From: RGIG3009 sp045595845
Lineage (GTDB): Bacteria; Bacillota; Clostridia; Oscillospirales; Acutalibacteraceae
Direction of reading: 5' to 3'
Assembly (NCBI GenBank): GCA_045595845.1
Contig: JAZOBF010000018.1
Span: 1-51,705 of the forward strand
DNA length: 51,705 nucleotides
Position 1 is the stretch's first letter; each line of letters begins with the position of its first letter. Positions 1 to 7,747 of this stretch are shown piece by piece. The notes below the pieces were generated by a model. That model searched no databases, was not told the origin of the DNA, and saw only the letters and a program-made list of their open reading frames with translations. A program made the position numbers and the translations under genes.

Positions 1-132
1 ACTCTCCCTAAGATTAGATCTCTCATCCTTTATGGAGTAAGGCTCGACGTAGACTATGTCGTTGATAGGCCGGAGGTGGAAGTGCAGTAATGTATGCAGC
101 TGACCGGTACTAATAAGCCGAGGGCTTGACCT
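1..132 (+). rRNA. rrl: 23S rRNA, 3' end (partial)
   Basis: The window opens inside a 23S gene. The stretch around 101-132 (ctgaccggtactaataagcc, then gagggcttgacc) is the highly conserved 3' end of bacterial 23S rRNA. The 5' part lies outside the window. The 3' boundary is approximate because the mature end is set by pairing with the missing 5' end. It is followed by about 90 bp of spacer with no gene and then by tRNA-Lys. Confidence 0.95.
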
Positions 133-224
133 TGACTAGCGAGGTTTAAGCGAGTAGAGAAATGCAGGCGCTTGCTGGAATACAAAAGTTACTTTGTTCG
201 GTTTTGAAGGTGCGGATATGATAT

Positions 225-300
225 GCACCTTTAGCTCAGCTGGTAGAGCACCTGACTCTTAATCAGGGTGTCCAGGGTTCGAGTCCCTGAAGGTGTACCA
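225..300 (+). tRNA. tRNA-Lys (CTT anticodon)
   Basis: A 76-nt cloverleaf with encoded CCA. The acceptor stem is GCACCTT/AAGGTGT, the anticodon stem-loop CCTGA-CTCTTAA-TCAGG gives anticodon CTT, and the T-arm contains GGTTCGAGTCC. It lies between 23S and 5S with no promoter of its own visible, so it is probably transcribed with the rRNA. Confidence 0.95.
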
Positions 301-303
301 TAT

Positions 304-378
304 GGCCCGTTGGTCAAGCGGTTAAGACGGCGGCCTCTCACGCCGCAAACAGGAGTTCGATTCTCCTACGGGTCACCA
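304..378 (+). tRNA. tRNA-Glu (CTC anticodon)
   Basis: A 75-nt cloverleaf with encoded CCA, three bases after tRNA-Lys. The acceptor stem is GGCCCGT/ACGGGTC, and the anticodon stem-loop GCGGC-CTCTCAC-GCCGC gives anticodon CTC (decodes GAG). It belongs to the same 23S-5S spacer tRNA pair. Confidence 0.95.
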
Positions 379-403
379 CTTTTTCAAAAAATATTTGAAA
401 AAG
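379..403 (+). terminator. Hairpin after tRNA-Glu
   Basis: Inverted repeat CTTTTTCAAA / TTTGAAAAAG (379-388 and 394-403) with a 5-nt loop directly after the tRNA-Glu CCA. There is no T-run after it, so it may be an RNA processing stem or a weak terminator. Its right arm runs into the A-rich sequence upstream of the next promoter. Confidence 0.45.
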
Positions 404-406
404 CTC

Positions 407-435
407 TTGACAAATCACTAAACAAGTGATAAAAT
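407..435 (+). promoter_or_regulatory. Sigma-A promoter of 5S-tRNA-Asn unit
   Basis: TTGACA (407-412), 17-nt spacer, TAAAAT (430-435), about 30 nt before 5S. An A-rich tract (gaaaaagctc) directly precedes the -35 box. The same wording precedes the tRNA-Arg promoter at 43691. It suggests that 5S and tRNA-Asn can be transcribed independently of 16S-23S. Confidence 0.7.
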
Positions 436-465
436 GTCAATTGTTCCGCGAGAGTGGAACAAACA

Positions 466-580
<115 letters not shown>

Positions 581-584
581 ACTC

Positions 585-618
585 GAAACGGTCTGGCCAA
601 ACCGGACCAGACCGTTTC
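585..618 (+). terminator. Long perfect hairpin between 5S and tRNA-Asn
   Basis: Inverted repeat GAAACGGTCTGG (585-596) / CCAGACCGTTTC (607-618) with a 10-nt loop. It is 4 nt after 5S and 6 nt before tRNA-Asn. Only a weak AT stretch follows, so it may be a processing stem for 5S maturation rather than a full terminator. Confidence 0.5.
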
Positions 619-624
619 AAATAT

Positions 625-700
625 TCCTCCATAGCTCAGTCGGTAGAGCACGCGGCTGTTAACCGCGGTGTCGTTGGTTCGAGTCCAACTGGGGGAGCCA
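625..700 (+). tRNA. tRNA-Asn (GTT anticodon)
   Basis: A 76-nt cloverleaf with encoded CCA. The acceptor stem is TCCTCCA/TGGGGGA, and the anticodon stem-loop CGCGG-CTGTTAA-CCGCG gives GTT. It is the last stable RNA of the rRNA operon and is followed at once by a strong terminator. Confidence 0.95.
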
Positions 701-701
701 G

Positions 702-735
702 AAAAAACTCCTTGAGATTTCTCAAGGAGTTTTTT
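702..735 (+). terminator. Intrinsic terminator of the rRNA/tRNA operon
   Basis: 13-bp stem AAAACTCCTTGAG (704-716) / CTCAAGGAGTTTT (721-733) with a 4-nt loop and a T-run. It directly follows the tRNA-Asn CCA. Confidence 0.9.
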
Positions 736-737
736 CA

Positions 738-905
738 ATGATGTTTGCCGTTCGGCAAATGATGACGCTAACGCTAATGATTTTCACTTTGTGAATGATG
801 TCGCTTCGCTAATTTTTTTGGCAAACATTGCATCATTGCGAATAAAATGAGCAACATCATATTTGCGAAGCAAATACATCATATCGCCAACGGCAATACA
901 TCATT
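738..905. repeat. Array of short palindromes spaced by ATGATG/ACATCAT
   Basis: This gene-free stretch holds several small inverted repeats, each a different sequence, separated by near-constant ATGATG (left half) or ACATCAT (right half, opposite orientation). Clear units are TTTGCCG-tt-CGGCAAA (744-759), TTCAC-ttt-GTGAA (783-795), ATTTGC-gaa-GCAAAT (861-875) and an imperfect GCC-aac-GGC unit near 884-892. Degenerate units (acgctaacgct, tcgcttcgct) lie between them. No reading frame looks coding. A related, cleaner array lies at 44018-44119. Function unknown. Confidence 0.7.
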
Positions 906-935
906 TCTTTTTGCTCCGCATTGATTTATTTCTAT

Positions 936-967
936 AAAAAAAGCCGTGAAGTTCACGGCTTTTTTTA
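936..967. terminator. Bidirectional terminator after the fucosidase gene
   Basis: Stem AAAAAAGCCGTGAA / TTCACGGCTTTTTT with A- and T-runs on both sides. It lies about 60 nt beyond the stop of the minus-strand fucosidase gene and would also stop read-through from the rRNA side. Confidence 0.85.
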
Positions 968-1028
968 TCTTCAAGTTGTTTCAAATATTTTTAGTTTGTC
1001 TTGCTGAATTGATAAACTTTACAACTAC

Positions 1029-2015
1029 TTATAAAGACTGTACCTGCCGACCAACCTGTTGCAAAATGTCAAGGGAAGGTGCCGGAATTCTTCCAAGCGG
1101 ATCCGGACCGACATTCAGCAGAAGATTTGTGCCGTTCTCGTTACATCTTTGACGGATTTCCAACACTTTCTCAACGCTTTTCCACTCTTGATCAAATGCT
1201 TTATAACCCCATGTCTTGTTGAAGGTGATAGGTGCTTCTCTCAGACGATCAATAGCGTTTTCCGGAACCTCATTATCCTCGCAAGAAACATAATCCCCCA
1301 GTCCGTTTCCGATTCTTGAATTCACAAGACACCCGGGTTGATAGGTTCTAACCATATCATAAAGCTCTTGCGATTGTTCGGTGGTTTGTTCAACCATCGG
1401 CGTATCAAACCAGATTAAACACAAATCCCCGTACTTTGTGAGAATTTCTTTGAGCTGCGGTTTAATCTTATTTTCAAAGCAAATTTTGTAATCCTTTTTG
1501 TCACTGTCCGGAAAATCCCATGTGTTCCCCCAATAGCATTCGCCGCGTTCATGGACGCGTTTTACCGTATATCCGCCGCCGTGCATTTCGTGCCAATCGA
1601 GGCATTGTGAGTAATACAAGCCAAGCTTCAACCCATGTTTTTGACACGCTTCTGCCAGCTCACCGATAATATCCCGTTTAAAGGGGGTTGCATCAACGGA
1701 ATTATAGCGGTCCACTTCCGATTTAAAAAGAGTAAATCCCTCGTGGTGCTTACTGGTCACCACAAGGTATTCCATTCCGGCATTCTTGGCAAACTTCACC
1801 CATTCCTCCGCGTTAAAGTATATCGGGTTAAAAATGCCGGCCAGTTGTTCATAGTCTTTTACCGGAATCTGATAACGGTGCATAACCCACTCGCCGATGG
1901 TTGTCATCCGTTGACCTTGCCATTCGCCGGCAAGAAGACTGTAAAGTCCCCAATGAACCATCATGCCCATTTTGGCTTCCTTGAACCATCGTTTGTTTTC
2001 TTCCAATGTGACCAT
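1029..2015 (-). CDS. Alpha-L-fucosidase (GH29)
   Basis: A 328-aa glycoside hydrolase family 29 enzyme, which releases terminal L-fucose from glycans such as mucin or milk oligosaccharides. Seen in the protein: an N-terminal FKEAKMGMMVHWGLYS block (about 11-26), SKHHEGF (88-94) of the active-site barrel, and LIWFD (200-204), whose Asp204 fits the family nucleophile. There is no signal peptide, so it probably acts in the cytoplasm on imported oligosaccharide. The length fits a catalytic domain without the C-terminal beta-sandwich. The start is the ATG at 2015, 6-8 nt after AAGGAGG; an upstream in-frame start at 2072 lacks a ribosome site. It is divergent from an AraC regulator that probably controls it. 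Confidence 0.9.
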   Translation of the reverse strand: MVTLEENKRWFKEAKMGMMVHWGLYSLLAGEWQGQRMTTIGEWVMHRYQIPVKDYEQLAGIFNPIYFNAEEWVKFAKNAGMEYLVVTSKHHEGFTLFKSEVDRYNSVDATPFKRDIIGELAEACQKHGLKLGLYYSQCLDWHEMHGGGYTVKRVHERGECYWGNTWDFPDSDKKDYKICFENKIKPQLKEILTKYGDLCLIWFDTPMVEQTTEQSQELYDMVRTYQPGCLVNSRIGNGLGDYVSCEDNEVPENAIDRLREAPITFNKTWGYKAFDQEWKSVEKVLEIRQRCNENGTNLLLNVGPDPLGRIPAPSLDILQQVGRQVQSL

Positions 2016-2088
2016 AAATTTTACCTCCTTGTATTGACAAATATCGCTACTTTGATAAAATGTTTTTGACAAGATGTCACTATTAATA

Positions 2089-2118
2089 TAGCATATACTG
2101 CAAAAAATGTATATGCTT
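2089..2118. promoter_or_regulatory. Palindromic operator candidate between fucosidase and AraC genes
   Basis: Perfect 9-bp inverted repeat AGCATATAC (2090-2098) / GTATATGCT (2109-2117) with a 10-nt centre. It sits in the divergent intergenic region about 45 nt before the AraC start. A TTGACA at 2066-2071 and TATACT at 2094-2099 lie nearby, but their 22-nt spacing is poor. This fits a regulator-dependent promoter. Binding by the neighbouring AraC protein is inference. Confidence 0.5.
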
Positions 2119-2161
2119 ATAACAGACGAATGATTGTCAACAATCGACAGGGAGGATCAAC

Positions 2162-2923
2162 ATGGAAACTATCGGCCGCGTCTCATGTTACGGATCGGGC
2201 CATGTACGCTCTACCCCTTGGGATTCCACGAAATCCATCGGCATCAACCGCTTATATTACATCCACTCCGGAATCGGCGGCTACACCTATCGCGGCGAAA
2301 GCTATCCTTTTGTGCCGGGATATCTGTATTTCATACCGTATACCATAGACTTTTCGCTGTTTTCGGATGCGAATGAACCGATTCATCATACCTATATCAA
2401 TTTTGAATTAATCCCCCCTATCATTACCAATCAAGTACTTTCAATGAATGTAAAAGACAATGAATGCCTCACATCCGCCGTCAAGGTTTTTGAATTGGGG
2501 GGAATCCGTATGCGTCATAACCGCTCTAACCTTTCGGCACTATATGCAGACACTCCGTTCTGGGAACTTTGCAAGGCCGGTATCCTGTATCTGGTCAACC
2601 AAATTGCCGATGCAAACGGAGTTCAAAAAATTACCGACAGCATTGTACTTGAAGCGTTGACAACCATACATACGGAAATGAGCGGCAAGCTGAGTGTCAA
2701 CCGCTTGGCGAAAAATTGCTATATGAATCCCGATAGTTTCATTCGCCGTTTTTCCCGTGTTGTCGGCATGACGCCGCACGCATACTTAAAAAATCTCCGA
2801 TTACGAACCGCTAAACACTTGCGAGCTTCGGGAATGAATCTTTCCACCATTGCAAGCGAGGTCGGATATGCGGATGCCTCCTCTCTGGCTCACGCCTTGC
2901 GCAATGAACCTAACCACAACTGA
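2162..2923 (+). CDS. AraC-family transcriptional regulator
   Basis: 253 aa. The N-terminal part (about 1-110) looks like an AraC-type cupin ligand-binding domain (IHSGIGGYTYRGESY, VPGYLYFIPYTID). The C-terminal part (about 165-245) is a double helix-turn-helix (LSVNRLAKNCYMNPDSFIRR, then STIASEVGYADASSLAHALR). The protein stops soon after the second recognition helix and lacks the usual GxSPxxYR tail, so the domain is slightly short. The start ATG follows GGGAGG by 6 nt. It is divergent from the fucosidase gene and probably a sugar-responsive activator of it. Confidence 0.85.
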   Translation: METIGRVSCYGSGHVRSTPWDSTKSIGINRLYYIHSGIGGYTYRGESYPFVPGYLYFIPYTIDFSLFSDANEPIHHTYINFELIPPIITNQVLSMNVKDNECLTSAVKVFELGGIRMRHNRSNLSALYADTPFWELCKAGILYLVNQIADANGVQKITDSIVLEALTTIHTEMSGKLSVNRLAKNCYMNPDSFIRRFSRVVGMTPHAYLKNLRLRTAKHLRASGMNLSTIASEVGYADASSLAHALRNEPNHN

Positions 2924-2947
2924 CGCACTAACGAAAGGAGAAAAGCG

Positions 2948-3217
2948 ATGCAACCCTGTGGCTGGTATCTATGCATACTCTCCGGACTGTCATTACTTCT
3001 CACCGTATATGATAAAATCGCGGCAAAATGCCGCTTGAGGCGCGTTCCGGAAGTCACCTTATTCACCGTATCACTGCTCGGCGGCAGTGCCGCAACCTAT
3101 CTGACGATGTTACTCATTCGTCACAAAACGAAACATAAGCGTTTTATGTTGGGACTACCCGCTATGATCATCGCGCAAACGGTATTGTCGACTTGTGTCG
3201 TACACTTTCTTGGCTGA
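2948..3217 (+). CDS. DUF1294 small membrane protein
   Basis: 89 aa with two to three hydrophobic segments and the family pattern YDKxxA near 21-26, RVPE near 41-44 and the basic loop LLIRHKTKHKRF in the middle. Proteins of this family are short inner-membrane proteins of unknown function, sometimes fused to a cold-shock domain, which is absent here. The start ATG follows AAAGGAG by 8 nt, 24 nt after the AraC stop, so it is probably co-transcribed with that gene. Confidence 0.75.
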   Translation: MQPCGWYLCILSGLSLLLTVYDKIAAKCRLRRVPEVTLFTVSLLGGSAATYLTMLLIRHKTKHKRFMLGLPAMIIAQTVLSTCVVHFLG

Positions 3218-3221
3218 GGAC

Positions 3222-3251
3222 TTGTTATTTGGGGAATAGATTTGGTATACT
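3222..3251 (+). promoter_or_regulatory. Promoter of glgB
   Basis: TTGTTA (3222-3227), 18-nt spacer, TATACT (3246-3251), about 24 nt before the start codon. AAAGGAGG follows at about 3259. Confidence 0.6.
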
Positions 3252-3274
3252 GTTAGATAAAGGAGGGTGACTAT

Positions 3275-5236
3275 ATGGCAAAACGGAAGCTGAAAATTCT
3301 CGATATCGATCCGTATTTGGAGCCGTATGCAGACGATCTGCGTCTGCGGGCGGAGTTATTTGCACAGAAAAAAGCGGAACTGGGTGACCTGACCGTTTTT
3401 GCCAATGGGCACCGTTATTTTGGATTTCACCGCACCGAAAACGGGTGGGTATACCGTGAGTGGGCACCCGCTGCGGACGCCTTATATTTGACGGGTGATT
3501 TTAACAACTGGGATACCGCCGCGTGTCCCATGACACGGCTCGCAAACGGCGTGTTTGAGGTGTATGTGGACACACCTTGCGTTGGGCAAAAGGTGCAAAC
3601 CATCGTATGGCATAACGGGCAGATGCTTCGCCGTATTCCCTTGTACGCCACGCGTGTAGTACAGGATCCCGTGACTTTTTTGTGGTGCGCGGAATTAGAA
3701 GATACCTTTGCCCCATTTCCTTGGACGGACGAGGGATTTACGCCATCTAAAACACCGTTTATTTACGAGTGCCATATCGGCATGGCACAAGAATCCGGGA
3801 CTGTCGGCAGTTACCGAGAGTTTACCGAACAAATTCTGCCGCGTATCAAGGCGGCGGGATATAATACGATACAAATCATGGCCATCATGGAGCATCCGTA
3901 TTACGGATCTTTCGGGTATCAGGTATCGAATTTTTTTGCCGCTTCTTCCCGTTACGGGACAAGCCATGACTTAAAGACGCTGATTAACACCGCACACGAA
4001 CAAGGCATCGCGGTTCTTTTGGATGTGGTGCATTCCCATGCCGTCAGCAACACAAGCGAGGGAATCAACGAATTTGACGGTACGGTGTACCAGTTTTTCC
4101 ATGAGGGGGCGCGCGGTAATCACAGCGCGTGGGGCACCAAGTTGTTTAACTACGGAAAAAATGAGGTCCTGCATTTTCTGCTTTCCAATCTGCGATACTG
4201 GATGGAAGTATTCCATTTTGACGGGTTCCGTTTTGACGGGGTAACCTCCATGTTGTATCACGATCACGGGTTGGGCAGTGCCTTTACCGATTACGGGATG
4301 TATTTTTCGCTTAACACCGATGTGGAAGCCGTCACATATCTCGGGCTCGCAAACGAACTGATCCATACGCTGAATTCCAAAGCGATCACGGTGGCGGAGG
4401 ATATGTCGGGTATGCCGGGAATGTGTTTACCCATCAAAGACGGCGGAATTGGGTTCGATTACCGTCTGTCGATGGGAGTGCCCGATCTGTGGATTCGGTT
4501 GCTCAAAGAAGTATCGGATGAGCACTGGAACATGGGACAATTATGGTATGAGCTCACCAACCGCCGTCCAAAAGAGAAAAACATCGGGTACTGTGAATCA
4601 CACGACCAGGCATTGGTCGGCGACAAAACCATCATGTTCCGCCTGTGCGATGCCGCGATGTACACACACATGCAGAAATTCGGGGGGAGTCTTGTCATTG
4701 ACCGCGGAATTGCCTTGCATAAAATGATTCGGTTGCTTACCGCATCACTAAGCGGTGAGGGATACCTCAATTTTATGGGCAATGAGTTCGGACATCCCGA
4801 ATGGATTGATTTTCCGCGCGAGGGAAACGGATGGAGCCATCATTACTGCCGTCGACAATGGAGTCTGGTGGATAATCCCGATTTGCGGTATCGCGAACTG
4901 TTCGATTTTGACAAAGCCATGCTTGCCCTTTTACAGCACGAAAAGGTGCTGACAAAGCAAGCGGTCTGCCTGTCGATACATGAAGACGATAAGGTGTTGA
5001 TTTACGAAACGGGAACGCTTGTCTTTGCGTTTAATTTCCATCCCGACAAATCGTTTAGCGGTTATCCCGTTCCCACACGCAAGGCGGGCACCTATAAGGT
5101 GATTCTATCCTCCGATGACGGGGTGTTCGGCGGGTTTGACCGTGTCGATAAAACGGTACGGTATACCGCACAAGAACAGGGATTTCAATGTTATCTCCCG
5201 AATCGGTCGGCAATTGTGTTCAAGAAAATCAAATGA
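3275..5236 (+). CDS. glgB: 1,4-alpha-glucan branching enzyme, eukaryote-type (GH13_8)
   Basis: A 653-aa branching enzyme, which cuts alpha-1,4 glucan chains and re-attaches them by alpha-1,6 bonds. It has an N-terminal CBM48 domain (YREWAPAADALYLTGDFNNW, 60-79), then the GH13 barrel with DVVHSHA (250-256), FRFDGVTSM (nucleophile Asp321), VAEDMSG (acid/base Glu375) and ESHDQ (Asp444). The HSHA and DGVTSM wording is that of the plant/animal-type subfamily rather than the E. coli type (inference from motif memory). No glgC, glgA or phosphorylase gene is nearby, so it is an orphan with its own promoter. The start follows AGGAGG. Confidence 0.93.
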   Translation: MAKRKLKILDIDPYLEPYADDLRLRAELFAQKKAELGDLTVFANGHRYFGFHRTENGWVYREWAPAADALYLTGDFNNWDTAACPMTRLANGVFEVYVDTPCVGQKVQTIVWHNGQMLRRIPLYATRVVQDPVTFLWCAELEDTFAPFPWTDEGFTPSKTPFIYECHIGMAQESGTVGSYREFTEQILPRIKAAGYNTIQIMAIMEHPYYGSFGYQVSNFFAASSRYGTSHDLKTLINTAHEQGIAVLLDVVHSHAVSNTSEGINEFDGTVYQFFHEGARGNHSAWGTKLFNYGKNEVLHFLLSNLRYWMEVFHFDGFRFDGVTSMLYHDHGLGSAFTDYGMYFSLNTDVEAVTYLGLANELIHTLNSKAITVAEDMSGMPGMCLPIKDGGIGFDYRLSMGVPDLWIRLLKEVSDEHWNMGQLWYELTNRRPKEKNIGYCESHDQALVGDKTIMFRLCDAAMYTHMQKFGGSLVIDRGIALHKMIRLLTASLSGEGYLNFMGNEFGHPEWIDFPREGNGWSHHYCRRQWSLVDNPDLRYRELFDFDKAMLALLQHEKVLTKQAVCLSIHEDDKVLIYETGTLVFAFNFHPDKSFSGYPVPTRKAGTYKVILSSDDGVFGGFDRVDKTVRYTAQEQGFQCYLPNRSAIVFKKIK

Positions 5237-5237
5237 G

Positions 5238-5265
5238 AAAAGCGCCTCTGCTGAGCAGAGGCGCT
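5238..5265. terminator. Shared terminator between glgB and atpC
   Basis: Near-perfect stem AAAGCGCCTCTGCT / AGCAGAGGCGCTTT immediately after the glgB stop and 7 nt before the atpC stop on the other strand. It can serve both convergent units. Confidence 0.8.
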
Positions 5266-5272
5266 TTGTGAT

Positions 5273-5539
5273 TTATTCGTCATCAAATTTAAATGAACCG
5301 GCAAGCAAAGTGGCTTCGCCGCCACCGACAGATAGCAAACCGCCATTGGTGCCGGCGGTCTTTTTGGTGTCTTCATCCAACCACACCGCACACGGACCGC
5401 TGACGATGGATGTCACAAACGGGATATGTCCTGCCATGACAGCGAGTTCACCCTCTGTACCGCGCACATCGAGTTTGAATATCTCTCCGCAAAACAGGTT
5501 ACCGTCGGGAGAGGCAACGGTCAGGCGAAAAGCGTTCAT
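5273..5539 (-). CDS. atpC: F1 ATP synthase epsilon subunit, short form
   Basis: 88 aa, against about 130-140 aa for the usual subunit. Only the N-terminal beta-sandwich is present (FRLTVASPDGNLF at 4-16, GTEGELAVMAGHIP near 27-40). The protein ends with SFKFDDE where the C-terminal two-helix domain would begin, so the inhibitory arm is missing. The stop is followed by a clean terminator, so this looks like a natural short form rather than a frameshift. It is the last gene of the operon, and its ATG overlaps the atpD stop (ATGA). Confidence 0.9.
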   Translation of the reverse strand: MNAFRLTVASPDGNLFCGEIFKLDVRGTEGELAVMAGHIPFVTSIVSGPCAVWLDEDTKKTAGTNGGLLSVGGGEATLLAGSFKFDDE

Positions 5540-6924
5540 TGCGCACTCGCTTTCTGTACCGCTTCATCAATGGTACCCACAAACAAAAATGCCGATTCAG
5601 GCAGGTCGTCGTGTTTGCCCTCAATAATCTCTTTAAAACCACGAATCGTTTCGCTGACGGGAACATACTTACCGACAATACCCGTAAATTTTTCCGATAC
5701 ATCAAACGGTTGCGATAAGAACCGTTGGATTTTACGCGCACGCTGAACAAGCAATTTATCCTCGTCGGATAATTCGTCCATGCCCATAATAGCGATAATA
5801 TCCATCAATTCATTATACCGTTGCAGAATACGCTGCACTTCTTTCGCCACCGCATAATGCTCTTCGCCGACAATATCGGGAGAAAGAATGCGACTGGACG
5901 ATTCGAGCGGATCCACGGCGGGATAAATACCTTGTGACGCAATATTACGCGCCAAAACGGTGGTGGCATCCAGATGCGCAAAAGTGGTGGCGGGAGCCGG
6001 ATCGGTCAAGTCATCCGCCGGCACATATACCGCCTGAATCGAGGTAATGGAGCCTTTTTTGGTAGAAGTAATACGCTCTTGCAACGCACCCATTTCGGTG
6101 GCAAGCGTGGGTTGATACCCGACAGCAGACGGCATACGGCCGAGCAGTGCGGATACCTCACTTCCCGCTTGCGTGAAACGGAAAATGTTATCGATGAAGA
6201 GCAGAACATCCTGTCCCTCGGTGTCGCGGAAATATTCCGCCATCGTCAGGCCCGATAACGCCACGCGCATACGCGCTCCGGGCGGCTCGTTCATCTGACC
6301 GTACACCAGTGCGGTTTTACTGAGAACGCCCGACTGCTTCATTTCGTTATACAGGTCGTTACCCTCACGCGTACGCTCACCGACACCGGTAAATACCGAA
6401 ATACCGCCGTGTTGTTTGGCAATATTGTTAATAAGCTCCATGATGAGCACCGTCTTACCGACACCCGCACCGCCGAACAGGCCAATCTTGCCGCCTTTGG
6501 AATACGGGCAAATCAGGTCGATGACCTTAATGCCGGTTTCAAAAATTTCGGTACTCGTAGACAGCGTATCGTAGTCGGGGGCACTGCGGTGAATATTCCA
6601 GCACTCCTCAGTTTCGGGGGTGGGCGCATCGTCCACCGCATTCCCAAGCACATTGAAGATACGGCCCAGCGTTTCACGACCGACAGGAACGCTGATGGGT
6701 GCTCCCGTATCGGTAACATCCACGCCGCGCTGTAATCCGTCGGTGGACGCCATGGCAATACAACGCGCGGTGTTATCACCGATATGCTGGGCAACCTCAA
6801 CGGTAAGTGTGCGTTCCCCAATCGGGATCGTCAAGGCGTTGTGAATGGTGGGCAATTCGCCCTCTTTAAACCGTACATCGACGACAGGTCCCATGACCTG
6901 TGTGACAGCTCCTATGTGTTGCAT
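5536..6924 (-). CDS. atpD: F1 ATP synthase beta subunit
   Basis: A 462-aa catalytic subunit. The P-loop GGAGVGKT is at 151-158, followed by GERTREGND and the DELSEED-loop equivalent (GMDELSDEDKLLV) near the C-terminus. Order and length match the family. The start is the ATG at 6924, 8 nt after AGAGG; a GTG nine bases upstream is too close to that ribosome site. Confidence 0.97.
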   Translation of the reverse strand: MQHIGAVTQVMGPVVDVRFKEGELPTIHNALTIPIGERTLTVEVAQHIGDNTARCIAMASTDGLQRGVDVTDTGAPISVPVGRETLGRIFNVLGNAVDDAPTPETEECWNIHRSAPDYDTLSTSTEIFETGIKVIDLICPYSKGGKIGLFGGAGVGKTVLIMELINNIAKQHGGISVFTGVGERTREGNDLYNEMKQSGVLSKTALVYGQMNEPPGARMRVALSGLTMAEYFRDTEGQDVLLFIDNIFRFTQAGSEVSALLGRMPSAVGYQPTLATEMGALQERITSTKKGSITSIQAVYVPADDLTDPAPATTFAHLDATTVLARNIASQGIYPAVDPLESSSRILSPDIVGEEHYAVAKEVQRILQRYNELMDIIAIMGMDELSDEDKLLVQRARKIQRFLSQPFDVSEKFTGIVGKYVPVSETIRGFKEIIEGKHDDLPESAFLFVGTIDEAVQKASAQ

Positions 6925-6938
6925 ACTTGACACCTCTT

Positions 6939-7742
6939 TTAATCACCCGCACCGGCAACAATCTCGGTAATTTCCTGTGTGATCGCGCCTTGACGGGCAC
7001 GGTTGTATTCGAGTTGCAGATTTTCAATCATTTGGGTAGCGTTCTTACCCGCAGAATCCATTGCCATACGACGCGCGGCAACCTCGCTTGCAAAGCTTTC
7101 CCGTACACTGACAGTGATGATACCGGCCACATATTCGCGAATAACATTGTTCAGCACCGTTATCTCGTCGGGTTCAAATACCATGCTTGCCGCATGGGTG
7201 TTATCACTATGTGTGAGCGGTAAAAGCCATTGCACAACAGCTTCTTGCGACATAACGGAGTGATAACATGTGGAGATAATACCCAAACGATCATAATCGC
7301 CGTCTGCAAAATTGGTACACAGCGTATCTGCCAGCGTCGCGGCATCGCTAAATGAAAAATGCTCCGACGACACGGTAGGTTTACCAAACCGCTCACAGGC
7401 ACGCTTACCGATGGGGATAATCTCCGCTTGCGGGTATTGCGCCGCCAGGCGAAACACATTGGCATTGTATCCGCCCGCAAGACCGCGGTCACCCGCAATT
7501 ACGATTAAGCGGACGCGGTTTTCGTCACGTACCTGCATATACGGGCTTTTTTGGCATTCGCGGTCTGCCGATAAGAGAGCCATGGTCTCGCGCAAGGTTT
7601 CGGCATATTCGCGACCTTTCAGCATTGCCGCATTGGCGCGGCGGATTTTGGAAGACGCCACCAAGCCCATCGCTTTGGTTAATTGCAGAGTAGAAGTAAC
7701 ACTCTTGATGCGTACGCGCAGTGCTTTCGTATTTCCTGCCAT
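6939..7742 (-). CDS. atpG: F1 ATP synthase gamma subunit
   Basis: A 267-aa central-stalk subunit. Conserved N-terminus (LRVRIKSVTSTLQLTKAMGL near 8-27), the GDRGLAGGYN block in the middle, and the C-terminal helix NATQMIENLQLEYNRARQ with QGAITQEITEIVAGA. It starts 5 nt after the atpA stop with an AGGTG ribosome site inside the end of atpA. Confidence 0.96.
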   Translation of the reverse strand: MAGNTKALRVRIKSVTSTLQLTKAMGLVASSKIRRANAAMLKGREYAETLRETMALLSADRECQKSPYMQVRDENRVRLIVIAGDRGLAGGYNANVFRLAAQYPQAEIIPIGKRACERFGKPTVSSEHFSFSDAATLADTLCTNFADGDYDRLGIISTCYHSVMSQEAVVQWLLPLTHSDNTHAASMVFEPDEITVLNNVIREYVAGIITVSVRESFASEVAARRMAMDSAGKNATQMIENLQLEYNRARQGAITQEITEIVAGAGD

Positions 7743-7747
7743 ACGCG

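Noticed and set aside
2881..2947. Frameshift at the end of the first AraC gene
   Set aside because: Neither other frame restores a GxSPxxYR tail in the following bases, so a genuine short end is more likely than a simple indel; still mentioned as a point to check.
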